A stretch of DNA of 64,000 bases from Vreelandella subglaciescola (GCF_900142895.1 NZ_LT670847.1:992001-1056000); one strand, 5' to 3'. Counted from the stretch's first letter, positions 15,697-28,377 are shown. Notes: generated by a model from the letters alone, not told the origin. Translations and numbers: made by a program.

Positions 15697-17976
15697 TCAG
15701 TCCTGTGGGGGCAACAGATGCGCCAGCTGCCACTGCGTCATGCGTTCACGCAGGTGCTGATGCACTTCGTCGGGCGTGTCTTTGCCCATGACCTCGACAA
15801 GCAGCGTCCGGGCATCGCTAAAGGAGACCCGACGAATCGCGGCGCGTACCTTGGGCAGGCTGGGTGCGTTCATCGACAGGCCGGTAAAGCCCATGGCCAT
15901 CAGCAAAAGCGCGCCGGCCGGATCACCGGCCAGCTCGCCGCACAGGGTAATCGGCCGGTTCAGCCGCCGAGCATCTCGGGCGAGCTTATCCAGCGCGGTC
16001 AAAAGCGCCGGGTGCAGCGCATCGTAAAGGTCTGACACCCGCGGGTTGTTGCGATCCACGGCGAGAAAATACTGGGTCAGATCGTTGCTGCCCACCGAGA
16101 AAAAGTCGACCCGTTTGGCCAGCGCATCCATCTGGTAAAGCGTCGCCGGCACTTCGATCATGACTCCCACGCGAGGTCGCCTGACCGCCATGCCCTCCTC
16201 GCCCAGCTCCACAATCGCGCGATCCATCAGCCGCAGGGCTTCGTCCACCTCGGCGACGTTGGTAATCATGGGAAACAGCACGTGAAGATTATCCAGCCCC
16301 TGAGACGCCTTGAGCATGGCGCGCAGTTGCACCATCAGCACCTCGGGGTGATCAAGGGTAACGCGCATGCCGCGCCAGCCCAGAAACGGATTGGCTTCAT
16401 CAATGGGGAAATACGGCAGATCCTTGTCGCCGCCGATATCCAGCGTGCGCATGACCACCGGCAGCGGGGAAAAGCCTTCAAGCTGATCGCGATACAGGCG
16501 CGTTTGCTCTTTCTCGCCGGGAAACCGCTCGGTAATCATGAACGGCACTTCGGTGCGGTAAAGCCCCACGCCGCTGATGCGGTTTTTCAACAGCGCAACG
16601 GCGTCCACGGCCAGGCCGGTGTTCACCATCAGCGGCATCGTATAGTCGTCGGTGGTGGTACTCGGCAGGTCCTGCTCGTGTTCCAGCAGCTCGTTCAACT
16701 CCTGCTCTTCGGCCACCAGCGTGGCGTAGTGGCTTTCAAGCTCCGGCCCCGGCCGCACAAACAGCCGGCCACGGTGGCCGTCCAGCACCACCGGCGCGCC
16801 CGACAGGCGCGGCAGCGGCAACTCCACCATGCCCAGCACCGTGGGAATCCCCATGGCACGCGCCACAATTGCCACGTGCGAGGTACTGGAACCGCGCACC
16901 GACACCAGCCCCTTGAGCTTATCGCGCGGCACCTCACCCAACAGCGCCACGCTGAGCTCATCGCCCACCAGAATGGTGTTGTCGGGGTAGGTTTCCGGCG
17001 TTGACGGCGTATCCTGCTGCAGGTGCGCCAGCACTCGCCGCCCCAGATCGCGCACGTCAGCGGCGCGTTCGCGCAGGTAGTCGTCGTCTACCCGCTCAAG
17101 ATACTGCACGTGACGGCGCACCACGTCGGCCAGCGCCCCCGGCGCCCACTGCCCCTCGCGGATACGTTTCTCCACTTCCTTGGACAGCGCCGACTCGCCC
17201 AGCATCTGCTGGTAGGCGTCAAACAAAGCCAATTCCTGGGCGGATATGCGATTCACCAGACGCTTCCCGGCGGCGCGAATTTCCTCGCGGGTTTTCTCAA
17301 GGGCTTCCTTGAGCCGGGCGATTTCAAACGCTTCGTCGCTGGGGATCAGGTCAGGCACGCTGTCCAGATCCGCTGGCGGGGTGATAACCACCGCCTCGCC
17401 CATGGCAATGCCCGGCGACGCAGGCACGCCCTTGAACATGGTCTGGCGCTTGGCCTGCGTGGGGCTTGTCAGATTGCCGGTGGCCAGCGAGTGAGCCAGC
17501 ACTCCGGCCAGCTGCGCGGCCATGGTGACCAGAAAGGCTTCGTCTTCGTCGTCGTAGCAGCGTTTTTCCGCCTGCTGCACCACCAGCACGCCGAGCATAC
17601 GCCGCTGATGGATAATCGGAATCCCCAGAAAGCTCGAGTAGCGTTCTTCGCCGGTGGATTCAAAATAACGAAACTGCGGGTGCGCCTGGGCATCTTCCAG
17701 ATTCAGCGGTTCGCTGCGCTTGGCCACAAGCCCTACCAACCCCTCGCCCAGCGGCAGTATCACTCGCCCTACCGCCTGAGTCCGCAGGCCGATGGTTTCC
17801 ATCAGCACCAGCGATTCAAACGCTTCATCATAAAGATAAAACGAGCATACATCGGTGCGCATGGCCTTGCGGATACGGCGCACCATCGTCGCCAGTGCGG
17901 CGTTCAGGTTGCGCGCGCCGTTGACTTCCTGAATAACGCGTCGCAGCACCGCTAGCTTGGACGTTTTCGTGTTCAC
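15697..17976 (-). CDS. ptsP: PTS-Ntr enzyme I (phosphoenolpyruvate-protein phosphotransferase)
   Basis: This 759-residue cytoplasmic protein starts the nitrogen-related phosphotransferase relay, passing phosphate from PEP to NPr. Domains in order are GAF (about 17-150, DVCSFYLYDE), the PEP-utilising N-terminal domain (about 180-300), the phospho-His mobile domain (GSSTSHVAIVARAMGIPTV, near 365) and the C-terminal TIM barrel (about 430-740, with GDKDLPYFPIDEANPFLGWR and FFSVGSNDLTQY). The GAF domain separates it from sugar-PTS enzyme I. The start is GTG with GAGG upstream. It sits 39 bp downstream of rppH, the same pair found in Pseudomonas and E. coli. Confidence 0.95.
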   Translation of the reverse strand: MNTKTSKLAVLRRVIQEVNGARNLNAALATMVRRIRKAMRTDVCSFYLYDEAFESLVLMETIGLRTQAVGRVILPLGEGLVGLVAKRSEPLNLEDAQAHPQFRYFESTGEERYSSFLGIPIIHQRRMLGVLVVQQAEKRCYDDEDEAFLVTMAAQLAGVLAHSLATGNLTSPTQAKRQTMFKGVPASPGIAMGEAVVITPPADLDSVPDLIPSDEAFEIARLKEALEKTREEIRAAGKRLVNRISAQELALFDAYQQMLGESALSKEVEKRIREGQWAPGALADVVRRHVQYLERVDDDYLRERAADVRDLGRRVLAHLQQDTPSTPETYPDNTILVGDELSVALLGEVPRDKLKGLVSVRGSSTSHVAIVARAMGIPTVLGMVELPLPRLSGAPVVLDGHRGRLFVRPGPELESHYATLVAEEQELNELLEHEQDLPSTTTDDYTMPLMVNTGLAVDAVALLKNRISGVGLYRTEVPFMITERFPGEKEQTRLYRDQLEGFSPLPVVMRTLDIGGDKDLPYFPIDEANPFLGWRGMRVTLDHPEVLMVQLRAMLKASQGLDNLHVLFPMITNVAEVDEALRLMDRAIVELGEEGMAVRRPRVGVMIEVPATLYQMDALAKRVDFFSVGSNDLTQYFLAVDRNNPRVSDLYDALHPALLTALDKLARDARRLNRPITLCGELAGDPAGALLLMAMGFTGLSMNAPSLPKVRAAIRRVSFSDARTLLVEVMGKDTPDEVHQHLRERMTQWQLAHLLPPQD

Positions 17977-18015
17977 TTGAAGGCCTCGCTGAGGGATGGG
18001 TGCAGCCCGCCGCGG

Positions 18016-18510
18016 CTAATAAGCGCCATCCAGAGCGATGCGCTGAAGACGTGGCGAAAGCTCGCGCAACGCGCGCCGGTACACTTCACGCTTGAACGGC
18101 ACAACCTGGCCAAGCGGATACCAGTAGCTCACCCAGCGCCAGCCGTCGAACTCCGGCTGGGGCGTTGCCGTCATGCAGATCCGGCTGTCCTGACAGCGAA
18201 TCTGGAGTAAATACCACTTTTGCTTCTGGCCGATACACACCGGCCGTGAATGGGTGCGAATCATGCGTCGCGGGAGGCGGTAGCGCAGCCACCCCCGAGT
18301 GCAGGCAACAATGGTGACATCGTCGGCGGTCAGGCCGACCTCTTCGTAAAGCTCACGAAAAAGGGCTTCTTGAGGTGTTTCGTTTGCCTTGATGCCCCCC
18401 TGGGGAAACTGCCACGCATTTTGCCCGACCCGACGCGCCCAAAGCAGTTGCCCCCGGGCGTTGGCCATAATAATGCCAACGTTGGGGCGAAAGCCGTCTG
18501 CGTCGATCAC
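18016..18510 (-). CDS. rppH: RNA pyrophosphohydrolase
   Basis: This 164-residue Nudix hydrolase removes pyrophosphate from the 5' end of mRNAs and so triggers decay. The Nudix box GX5EX7REUXEEXGU spans residues 38-60, and [12 protein letters not shown] and [14 protein letters not shown] are conserved RppH blocks. The GTG at 18510 is taken as the start: it gives [12 protein letters not shown], aligning with the MIDDDGYRPNVG of E. coli, and AAGG lies eight bases upstream. An ATG two codons earlier would leave too little space. It is cotranscribed with ptsP. Confidence 0.95.
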   Translation of the reverse strand: MIDADGFRPNVGIIMANARGQLLWARRVGQNAWQFPQGGIKANETPQEALFRELYEEVGLTADDVTIVACTRGWLRYRLPRRMIRTHSRPVCIGQKQKWYLLQIRCQDSRICMTATPQPEFDGWRWVSYWYPLGQVVPFKREVYRRALRELSPRLQRIALDGAY

Positions 18511-18744
18511 GGACATCACCTTAATAAATTATCAGTTGCACCCATTTTTCCACAACGGTGACAGCACTATCAATACATTCGTTATACCGTTGGGGCTTGA
18601 GGCCGAAAACCCCGGTGAAAAGCGCCGATGGATGGGCAAACCCGACGGCTTTTGCCATACTCGCGCCGCGGCGCCGGACGCCGTTCAAGCCGCGCGCTAC
18701 GCATGGCGCGACGACAGATGCCATTAACATTCAAGGGGAGTGCC

Positions 18745-19401
18745 GTGAGTCTGGCCATTTTCGATCTGGATAATACGCTGCTATCCATCGACAGCGATCA
18801 CGCCTGGGGAGAGTTTCTGCTCGAACAGGGCGCGGTGGACGCCAATGCGTACCGGGAAGCCAACGAGCGTTTCATGGCCGATTACGCCGCCGGCACGCTG
18901 GATATCAACGCGTTTCTCGCCGTGGCGTTGAAACCGCTGGCCGACAACACGCCGGAGCAGCTTGCCGCCTGGCACCAGCAGTTCATGGCCGGCAAGGTCG
19001 AGCCGCACATCCTGCCCAAGGCCGAGGAGCTGATTGCCCGCCACCGCGCCCAGGGCGATACGCTGTTGATCATCACCGCCACCAACCGCTTTATCACCGC
19101 GCCGATTGCCGAGCGGCTGGGCATTGATAACCTGATTGCGGTGGAGCCGGAAGTCAAAAATGGCCACTACACCGGCAAGGTATCGGGCACCCCCAGCTTT
19201 CGCGAAGGCAAGATTACGCGCCTGAACCAGTGGCTGGAAACCCAGAACGACACCCTGGACGACGCCTGGTTCTACAGCGACTCGCACAACGATATCGCGC
19301 TTCTTGAACAGGTGGACAACCCCGTGGCCGTCGACCCTGACGACACCCTGCGCCAGACTGCCATCGACCGCGACTGGCGCATCATGACCCTGCGCCGCTA
19401 G
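18745..19401 (+). CDS. HAD-family phosphatase (HAD-IB, SerB-like)
   Basis: This 218-residue hydrolase starts at a GTG (AAGGGGAG four bases upstream), which gives VSLAIFDLDNTLL: motif I nucleophile Asp7 and Asp9. Motif II is the Thr in LLIITATN, and motif IV is WFYSDSHNDIALLE. HAD-IB proteins of this type act on phosphoserine-like or other small phosphomonoesters; specificity is not predictable. Longer in-frame starts would add an arginine-rich stretch with no ribosome binding site. It is divergent from rppH and followed by interspersed repeats. Confidence 0.85.
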   Translation: MSLAIFDLDNTLLSIDSDHAWGEFLLEQGAVDANAYREANERFMADYAAGTLDINAFLAVALKPLADNTPEQLAAWHQQFMAGKVEPHILPKAEELIARHRAQGDTLLIITATNRFITAPIAERLGIDNLIAVEPEVKNGHYTGKVSGTPSFREGKITRLNQWLETQNDTLDDAWFYSDSHNDIALLEQVDNPVAVDPDDTLRQTAIDRDWRIMTLRR

Positions 19402-19450
19402 CACATATCAGGCCGCCGGCAAATTTACTATGCCACTACAGCACATCACT

Positions 19451-19655
19451 CAGCAGGCCTCTGGCCTGCATCGCCCGGCAGAGCCGGCCTCCTACGCAAA
19501 CCGGATAGCGCACCATTCTGTTGTAGGAGGGCAGCTACGCTGCGCGACTCAGTGCGGCAGGCCTGCGGCCTGCATCGCCCGGCAGAGCCGGCCTCCTACG
19601 CAAACCGGATAGCGCACCATTCTGTTGTAGGAGGGCAGCTACGCTGCGCGATCGG
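19451..19655. repeat. Two copies of the TTGTAGGAG interspersed repeat
   Basis: A ~103-bp unit occurs twice in tandem. Each has a GCAGGCCT..GCCTGC hairpin, CGCCCGGCAGAGCCGG, CCTCCTAC and then TTGTAGGAGGGCAGC. The TTGTAGGAG boxes are at 19521 and 19624. It is the same family as the array at 28378-29396, with slightly different spacers. It occupies the gap between the HAD gene and the convergent ABC permease gene. Confidence 0.85.
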
Positions 19656-19687
19656 CATTGCCACAATGCCAGACTCCTTATCGCCTT

Positions 19688-22287
19688 CTACACCTCCCCC
19701 AGCAGGCCGAGGCTTGCCGCGGGGGCTTGGCGGCGCAGGCCGCGGGACAGCGCGTGGCCGATGACGCCAATGGCCAGCGCGCCGCCCAGCGGCAGTACCA
19801 GCCACAGCCAACCGTGCAGCGTCAGCGGTAAATCCAGCCAATAGCGGTATAAAAGCGCGGTAGCAAGCTCGGCAAGGGCTGCGCCCATCAGTCCGCTGGC
19901 GCCGCCCAGTAGCGCGTACTCCGCCCCTTGAACGCGCGAAATCAGCCGGTTGCCGGCACCAAATACGCGCAGCAGCCCGCTTTCGTGGGCGCGCACCGGC
20001 TGGCTGGCGGTCAGCGCGGCGTAGAGCACGCTGACGCCGGCCAGCAGTACCAACAGCAGAATCAGCTCCACGGCACGAGTGACCTGGCTCAGCATTCCGC
20101 GCACCTGCCCCAGCAGCGCATCGACGTTTAACAGCGAGACGCCGGGAAAGCGTTCGACCAGCCGGTTCACCAGCTCCTGCTCGTCGTCGGGCAGATAAAA
20201 GGCGGTAATGTAGCTGTGGGCAAAGTCATCGAGCACGCCGGGCGGAAAAATCACGTAAAAGTTGGGCTGGAAGCTGTCCCAGTCGAGACTGCGCAGGCTG
20301 GTGATTCTCGCGGTCAGCGCATCGCTGCCCACGTCAAACGTCAGCGTATCGCCAAGGTTCAGCCCCAGCCGCTCGGCCAGGCCATCTTCCATCGAGACCG
20401 GCACCGGCGCTGGGGCATCGGCCTTTTGCGGCACCGCCTGAACTTCGTTGAGCCAGCCGCTGGGCGCGCCATCTTGAGCGGCGTCGTCTGTTGAAGCGCC
20501 ATCACTCGCCGCAAACCATTCGCCGGCGACCACGCGGTTGCCGTCGGGCACGGTGGCCCGCCAGGTCAGGTTCAGCTCCCGATGCAGGGCGTTTTCGGCA
20601 AGGGCTTCGGGCGACAGCGTGTCTTCCGGCGGCGCGCCGTTCACCGCGCTGATACGGCCGCGCACCATGGGGTAAAGCGCGCTTTTTGTGTCGACCCACG
20701 GGTCAACCGCCGCCTCGAACGCGTCGCGCTCGCCGGGCTGAATGTTGATCGCAAAGTAGTTGGGGGTGTCGTCGGGCAGCTGGGCTTGCCAAGTGGTCAG
20801 CAGGTCACCGCGCACCAGCACCATCATCGCCATGGCAAAAAACGTCACCGCAAAGGCCAGCATCTGACCCAGCCCGGCCTGACGCCGCCGCGCCAGCTGA
20901 CGCCCGCCCAGGCGCAGCGCCTGCGACCACTCTCCACGCCCCGACAACCGCCCGGCCAGCGCCAGTACGCCGCCCAGCAGCAGCTGGCTGCACGCCCACA
21001 GCACGCCAAGCGCTGCCCCGCCGCCCAGCAATAACGCCAGCGCTAGCGAAAAGCTGCCCGAGTACAGCCACAGCAACCCGCCAAACACCGCCGCCGCCAC
21101 GCCCACCATCAGCCATGCCGACGGCGGCAGCGGGTCGAGCTCGCGGCGCAGCACCTTTAACGCGCTGACGCGCTTGATGCGTAAAAGCGCAGGCCCGGCA
21201 AAGCCCACCAGCACGGCCAGCGCGGTAAAAATACCCAGAAACAGCGGCGCCGGCCCCGGCGAGGGCAGCGTGAGCGGCAGAAAATTGGCCAGCAAACGCA
21301 CCATCAGCGCCTGGCCGATAAGCCCCAGCAGCGCCCCCAGCAAGGAAGCCGCAAGCGCCAGCCCGGCCAGCTGGCCGGCAAAAATCAGCGCTAGCTGACG
21401 CTGGCTGGCCCCAAAGCAGCGCAGCAACGCGGCGGTATCCAGGTGGCGCTCCACGTAGCGCCGGCTGGCCATGGCCACCGCCACGCCGGCAAGCAGCACG
21501 GCGGCCAGACCGGCAAGGCCCAGATAGCTCTCGGCCCGCGCCAGTGCGCTGCCCAGACGCGGGCGGTCGGTGCGCACGTCGCGCACCTGCACACCGTTTT
21601 CCCGCAGCGACGCCACCAGCGGTGCGACGCGGTCAACCGCCTCGGACGAGCCCGCCGCCAGCAGCGAAAAAGCAATCCTTGAGCCCGGCTGCACCAGCTC
21701 GGTCGCGGGCAGGTCGGTGGCATTCAGCATCAACCGCGGGCTGAAGCTGCCAAAGCCGCCGGAAGGGTTGGGCTCACGCCGGATAAAGCCGCTGACGCGC
21801 AGCTCGGCCTGCCCCACGCTCAGCGTGTCGCCCAGCTCAAGTCCTATGAGCGTTTTAAGGCGCGGATCGGCCCAGACGCTGCCCGCCGCTGGCGGGCCTT
21901 TAACGTCTTCCGTGGCGCTTTTACGCTCGACCGTTGAGTTGCCGTAGTGCGGCCAGGCCTCATCTACCGCTTTCAGACCCGCCAGCTGAAAGCGCTCGCC
22001 CCGGCGGATCATCGACGTCAACTCGGTCTGGCGGCTGAGCCTCAGCCCGGCGTTTTCCAGCGGTTCAATCAGCGCGGGGGCAAACGGCTCGGACTGTTCC
22101 AGCACCAGATCACCGCCCAAAAGCTGGCCCGCCTGACGCTCAAGACCGCGTTCCAGCCGGTCAAGAAAAAAGGCGATCATGGTCGCGGCAGCCACCGCCA
22201 GCACCAGCGCAATAAACAGCGCGCGCACGTCGGCGACGCGGGCATCGCGCTTGAGACTGGTCAGCGCCAAACGCACAGTAGGATTCA

Positions 22288-22288
<1 letters not shown>
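19688..22288 (-). CDS. ABC transporter permease, FtsX/YbbP type
   Basis: This 866-residue inner-membrane protein has two FtsX-like modules. One transmembrane helix lies near the N-terminus, then a large periplasmic region, three helices around 250-370, further central helices, a second periplasmic region around 500-720, and three or four helices at the C-terminus (VELILLLVLLAGVSVLYAAL). This is the YbbP architecture. Such permeases work with a YbbA-type ATPase to move or extract hydrophobic substrates at the inner membrane. Its start overlaps the ATPase stop by one base (TAATG). The substrate is unknown. TesA, encoded next door on the other strand, keeps the same neighbourhood as in E. coli. 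Confidence 0.88.
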
Positions 22289-23017
<729 letters not shown>

Positions 23018-23019
<2 letters not shown>

Positions 23020-23719
23020 GAAAGCTAGTATCCCTGTCGTAGTTAAGAACCGAATAGGTAAGAACCGAGTATGGAAAAACCGCGCGTGGAAAAAACGCGC
23101 TCTGCCCTGGCTGGGCAGCATGGCACTGGGCCTACTGCTGATTGCCCCCGCCAGCGCCGCCGAGCGCCCGACGCTTCTGGTCATGGGCGATAGCCTGAGC
23201 GCCGCGTATAACATCGAGCAAGACGCCGGCTGGGTAAACCTGCTCAGCGAGCGCCTGGGCGATTCAGCCGGCGTGGTTAATGCCAGCATCAGCGGTGAAA
23301 CCAGCAGCGGTGGCGCCGAGCGCTTCCCCCAGCTTATCAGCGAACATTCGCCCGATCTCGTGGTGCTCGAACTGGGCGGCAACGACGGCCTGCGCGGGCT
23401 GCCGCCCGGCGAGCTTTACGCCAACCTCGCGGATATGATCGAGCAAAGCCAGGCGATGGATGCCCGGGTGCTGGTGCTGGGTATTGATATTCCGCCCAAC
23501 TACGGCCGCGCCTATCGCACCGCGTTTACCGCCGTCTACCCCCGCCTGGCCGCTGCCTACCACGTAGCGCTGGTGCCGTTTTTGCTCGACGGCATCGCGC
23601 TTGACGACGCGCTGATGCAAAGCGACGGCATTCACCCCGTCGCCGAGGCGCAGCCGGCCGTGCTGGATAACGTCTGGCCGGTACTCAAGCCGCTGATTGA
23701 AGCTGTGACGCACCGTTAA
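23018..23719 (+). CDS. tesA: Acyl-CoA thioesterase I / lysophospholipase (GDSL family)
   Basis: This 233-residue periplasmic SGNH hydrolase has the signature VMGDSLSAAYN (catalytic Ser), Gly in SGETSSGGAERFP, Asn in GGNDGLRG and Asp/His in DGIHPVAEAQ. It cleaves thioesters and lysophospholipids in the periplasm. The signal peptide has an unusually long, basic, repetitive n-region (KNRIGKNRVWKNRAWKKRA) before LPWLGSMALGLLLIAPASAA. AGAGGAG six bases before the ATG supports the start. It is divergent from the YbbA-like gene, the same arrangement as tesA-ybbA in E. coli. Confidence 0.93.
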
Positions 23720-23733
23720 TCCGCGCCCAAGCG

Positions 23734-24606
23734 TCACGCTTTCTGGCGCTGCTGCAGCCCTAGCCCGACCAGAATAAGTACCAACCCGGCCAGCGTCGAC
23801 AGCCGAATCGGCTCGCCAACAATAAAATACAGCAGCATCAGCGACACCGGCGGCGAGAGGAAAATCAGATTGGAGACTTTGGCCGTGCGCGAAATATTGT
23901 GCATTGCCAGCTGCCAGAGAATAAACGCCACGCCCATTTCAAACAGGCCCACGTAGACGCCAGCCGACAGCGCCTGCCAGCCGTGCCATTGAAACCCCGG
24001 CCCGGCGACTAGCAGCAACAGCGTCAACACAGGCAGGCCAACGCTGAAGTTCTGCCACTGGCCGACCAGCGGCTCGCGCCGGTCGCGGGTGTTGAGCAGC
24101 CAGTAAAGCGCCCATAACAGCGTGGAGATCAGCGCAAAGACCACGCCCATCGGATCAGCAAAAGCGACGTTAAACACCGCCCCACGCGTGGCGATCACCC
24201 ACACGCCGGCGTAGGCCGTAAGCCCCGCGACCACGTCCATACGCGTGAGCCGCTGGCCCAGCAGCGGCACGGCCAGAAACGCCATGGCCAGCGCCCAGGT
24301 GTAGTTAAGCGCCATGGCTTCCTGGCCCGGCAGGCGGTCGTAAGCAGCAAACAGCACTAGATAGTAGGCCACCGGATTCATCAGCCCCGCCCACAGCGCC
24401 GTGCGCCAGCCGCTTTTCAGCGCGCGCCCCAGCTGGCCGCGCTTGATCACCAGCGCGCCCATTAGCGCCCACGAGACCAGCGCGGCGATCCAGATAAGTT
24501 CCAGCGGGCTCATATGGCCCAGTGCGATCTTGAACGCCGTGGCCACGGTTGACCACAGCGCCACCGCGCCCAGCCCGTAAAGCATCGCCTGGCGGTCTTG
24601 ATTCAT
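23734..24606 (-). CDS. EamA/DMT-family transporter
   Basis: This 290-residue inner-membrane protein has ten predicted helices in two five-helix repeats. The first begins GLGAVALWSTVATAFKIAL, and the second includes GVYVGLFEMGVAFILWQLAM and LSPPVSLMLLYFIVGE, both typical EamA blocks. Family members export or import amino acids, nucleosides or other small metabolites; the substrate is not predictable. It is convergent with tesA (14 bp apart) and divergent from the MFS gene at 24712. Confidence 0.85.
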   Translation of the reverse strand: MNQDRQAMLYGLGAVALWSTVATAFKIALGHMSPLELIWIAALVSWALMGALVIKRGQLGRALKSGWRTALWAGLMNPVAYYLVLFAAYDRLPGQEAMALNYTWALAMAFLAVPLLGQRLTRMDVVAGLTAYAGVWVIATRGAVFNVAFADPMGVVFALISTLLWALYWLLNTRDRREPLVGQWQNFSVGLPVLTLLLLVAGPGFQWHGWQALSAGVYVGLFEMGVAFILWQLAMHNISRTAKVSNLIFLSPPVSLMLLYFIVGEPIRLSTLAGLVLILVGLGLQQRQKA

Positions 24607-24711
24607 CGGTGTCTGTCCTCGGCGGAGTAAAATGCAACAATAGACCGCGGCCTATATAAAGCGGGGCGCCACGGTAGTGTATAAAAGCAGCATAACAGCC
24701 AAGGAGCCCTC

Positions 24712-26025
24712 ATGGCCGATCAGGATGTTTCACAATCACGCCTTTACGAATGGCTCACCGGCGACGAAGACAGCCGCATGTGCGATGACATTCCCGACGG
24801 CGCGTGCAGCGATCAGCCGCAAAACTTCATGCGCCACCTGTGGGCGGCGCTGGGCAACAAGCTGGCCGACGAGTTGTCGAGTGCGCGGCTGGTACTGCCG
24901 TGGCTGATGGGGATTATCGGCGCGCCGGTGTGGATGGTCGGGCTTCTGGTGCCCATCCGCGAGGCCGGCGCGCTGCTGCCGCAGCTATTTATCGCCGGTT
25001 TTATTCGCCTGAAACCCCAGCGCAAGTGGGTGTGGGTCGCCGGCGGCGTGCTGCAGGCCGTTGCGGCGCTTGCCTTGGCCGGTCTGGCCCTTGCCGGTCG
25101 CGGCAGCGTAGGCGGCGCGCTGGTACTCGCCGCACTCGTGGTGCTCTCGCTTGCGCGCGGGCTTTCCTCCATCGCCACCAAAGACGTAATGGGCAAGACC
25201 ATCGCCAAAAAACGCCGCGGCACGCTGATGGGCTACAGCGGCAGCGTGGCCGGCGGCGTCACCCTTGCTGCCGGTGGCGTACTGATGCTGTTTGGCGACC
25301 GCCCCGGCGAGCTTGCCCTTGCCGTGCTGCTGGGCGTGGCAGCGTTGGGCTGGGCGCTGAATGCGCTGTGCGCGGCGCGTATTATCGAACAGCCGGGAGC
25401 GGTCGCCGGCGGCGAAAACGCCTGGGACAGCATCAAGCTCGGCCTCACGTTGCTGAAAGAAGATCGCGCCTTTCTGCACTTCAACCTGTCGCGCGCGCTG
25501 CTGCTCTCAAGCGCACTGGCGTTACCTTATCTCGCGCTACTTGGCCAGCAGCAAAGTGGCACCGAGCTTGGCGGCCTCGGGCTTTTGGTGGTGATCTCGG
25601 GGGTCGCCGGCATGGTAGCAAGCCCGATCTGGGGCAAGCGCGCCGATGCCTCCAGCCGTCAGGTGATGTGCACCGCCGCACTGGGGACGCTGGCCTGCTG
25701 CCTGCTGGGCGCCAGCCTTGTGTGGCTACCCGGCGAGTGGTCGTCGCACGTGGTGCCCTACGCGCTGGTTTACGGGCTGTTGGTGATTGTCCATCACGGC
25801 GTGCGCATCGGGCGTAAAACTTACGTGATCGATATGGCCAGCCAGGATAACCGCGCCCTTTACGTCGCGCTTTCCAATACGCTAACGGGTGGTTTAATGT
25901 TGGTGTTTGGTACGCTGCTTGGCCTATTCGCCCAGTGGCTGGGCAGCGCTGCGCTGCTGGCGGTACTTGGCATCGCCGCGCTGGGGGCCTTTTTCAGCGC
26001 CCGGAGGCTGCCCGAAGTCGAGTAG
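24712..26025 (+). CDS. MFS transporter
   Basis: This 437-residue protein has a ~60-residue hydrophilic N-terminus with an acidic, Cys-containing segment (LTGDEDSRMCDDIPDGACSD), then about eleven or twelve hydrophobic helices. Motifs include LPWLMGIIGAPVWMVG, GKTIAKKRRGTLMGYSGS (an MFS loop 2-3-like basic motif) and HHGVRIGRKTYVID. AAGGAG lies seven bases before ATG. The substrate is unknown. It lies 45 bp upstream of the LOV photoreceptor gene, on the same strand, so the two may be cotranscribed. Confidence 0.8.
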   Translation: MADQDVSQSRLYEWLTGDEDSRMCDDIPDGACSDQPQNFMRHLWAALGNKLADELSSARLVLPWLMGIIGAPVWMVGLLVPIREAGALLPQLFIAGFIRLKPQRKWVWVAGGVLQAVAALALAGLALAGRGSVGGALVLAALVVLSLARGLSSIATKDVMGKTIAKKRRGTLMGYSGSVAGGVTLAAGGVLMLFGDRPGELALAVLLGVAALGWALNALCAARIIEQPGAVAGGENAWDSIKLGLTLLKEDRAFLHFNLSRALLLSSALALPYLALLGQQQSGTELGGLGLLVVISGVAGMVASPIWGKRADASSRQVMCTAALGTLACCLLGASLVWLPGEWSSHVVPYALVYGLLVIVHHGVRIGRKTYVIDMASQDNRALYVALSNTLTGGLMLVFGTLLGLFAQWLGSAALLAVLGIAALGAFFSARRLPEVE

Positions 26026-26070
26026 GCGCTGTCGGACTCACACCCTATAAAGCGGGAACAGGAAAAAAAT

Positions 26071-26517
26071 ATGCAACGATCTCCCTTGATCAGCCCGGCA
26101 CTGCTCGAACGCATTATCGACGCGTCAGAAGACGGCATCGTGGTGGCCGAGCAGGAAGGCGACGAGAATATTATTATCTACGTCAACAAGGGCTTTGAGC
26201 GCCTGACCGGCTACAGCGCGGATGAGATTCTCTACCGCGACTGCCGCTTTCTGCAGGGCGATGACCGCGACCAGGACGCGATCAGCGCCATTCGTCGCGC
26301 GCTGAAACAGGGCGTGCCCTCCCGCGAGGTGCTGCGTAACTACCGCAAGGACGGCAGCATGTTCTACAACGAGCTTTCCATTACGCCGGTGTTCGATGAA
26401 GCCGATAACCTGATGTATTACATCGGCGTACAAAAAGACGTGAGCGAACGCGTCGAGGCTCAGCGCGCGCTTGAAGCGTTGCAACAGGCCGACGCTGGCG
26501 CCCGGACCACCCCCTGA
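26071..26517 (+). CDS. Short LOV (PAS-type) blue-light receptor
   Basis: This 148-residue protein is almost entirely one LOV domain. The flavin-binding signature is YRDCRFLQGDDRDQ, with the photoactive Cys at position 58. It is followed by REVLRNYRKDGSMFYNELSITP and YYIGVQKDVSER, then a C-terminal helix. This closely resembles the short LOV proteins of Pseudomonas putida (SB1/SB2-LOV), which also read DCRFLQ instead of the NCRFLQ of plant LOV domains. Family knowledge: blue light forms a Cys-FMN adduct and alters the C-terminal (J alpha-like) helix and the dimer. No output domain is fused, so signalling must go through a partner. AGGA lies eight bases upstream of ATG. Confidence 0.9.
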   Translation: MQRSPLISPALLERIIDASEDGIVVAEQEGDENIIIYVNKGFERLTGYSADEILYRDCRFLQGDDRDQDAISAIRRALKQGVPSREVLRNYRKDGSMFYNELSITPVFDEADNLMYYIGVQKDVSERVEAQRALEALQQADAGARTTP

Positions 26518-26623
26518 GTCAGCGTCAACAGCGCTGGCCTTTCCCTTCGCTCGGCACTATCATCGGGCGCTATCATCATCGTGGTTTTATCACCGCTTTC
26601 GTTTACCAACCTAACGGATATCC

Positions 26624-28285
<1,662 letters not shown>

Positions 28286-28311
28286 CGCCGAAAAGCGACA
28301 TGCACGACCAA

Positions 28312-28340
28312 CAAAGGCGCCCAAGGGCGCCTTTGTTGTT
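28312..28340 (+). terminator. Rho-independent terminator of ettA
   Basis: An 11-bp stem CAAAGGCGCCC/GGGCGCCTTTG with a 2-nt apex is followed by TTGTTT. The hairpin is symmetrical, so it may also work on the other strand. Confidence 0.8.
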
Positions 28341-28377
28341 TGATCCCGCTGTATCGTCTGACTCGCTACCCCCGCCG

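Noticed and set aside
14777..15733. Long minus-strand frame opposite the NRDE gene
   Set aside because: It is antisense to a gene with clear family motifs and is Gly/Arg/Ala-rich as expected from shadow translation of GC-rich DNA.
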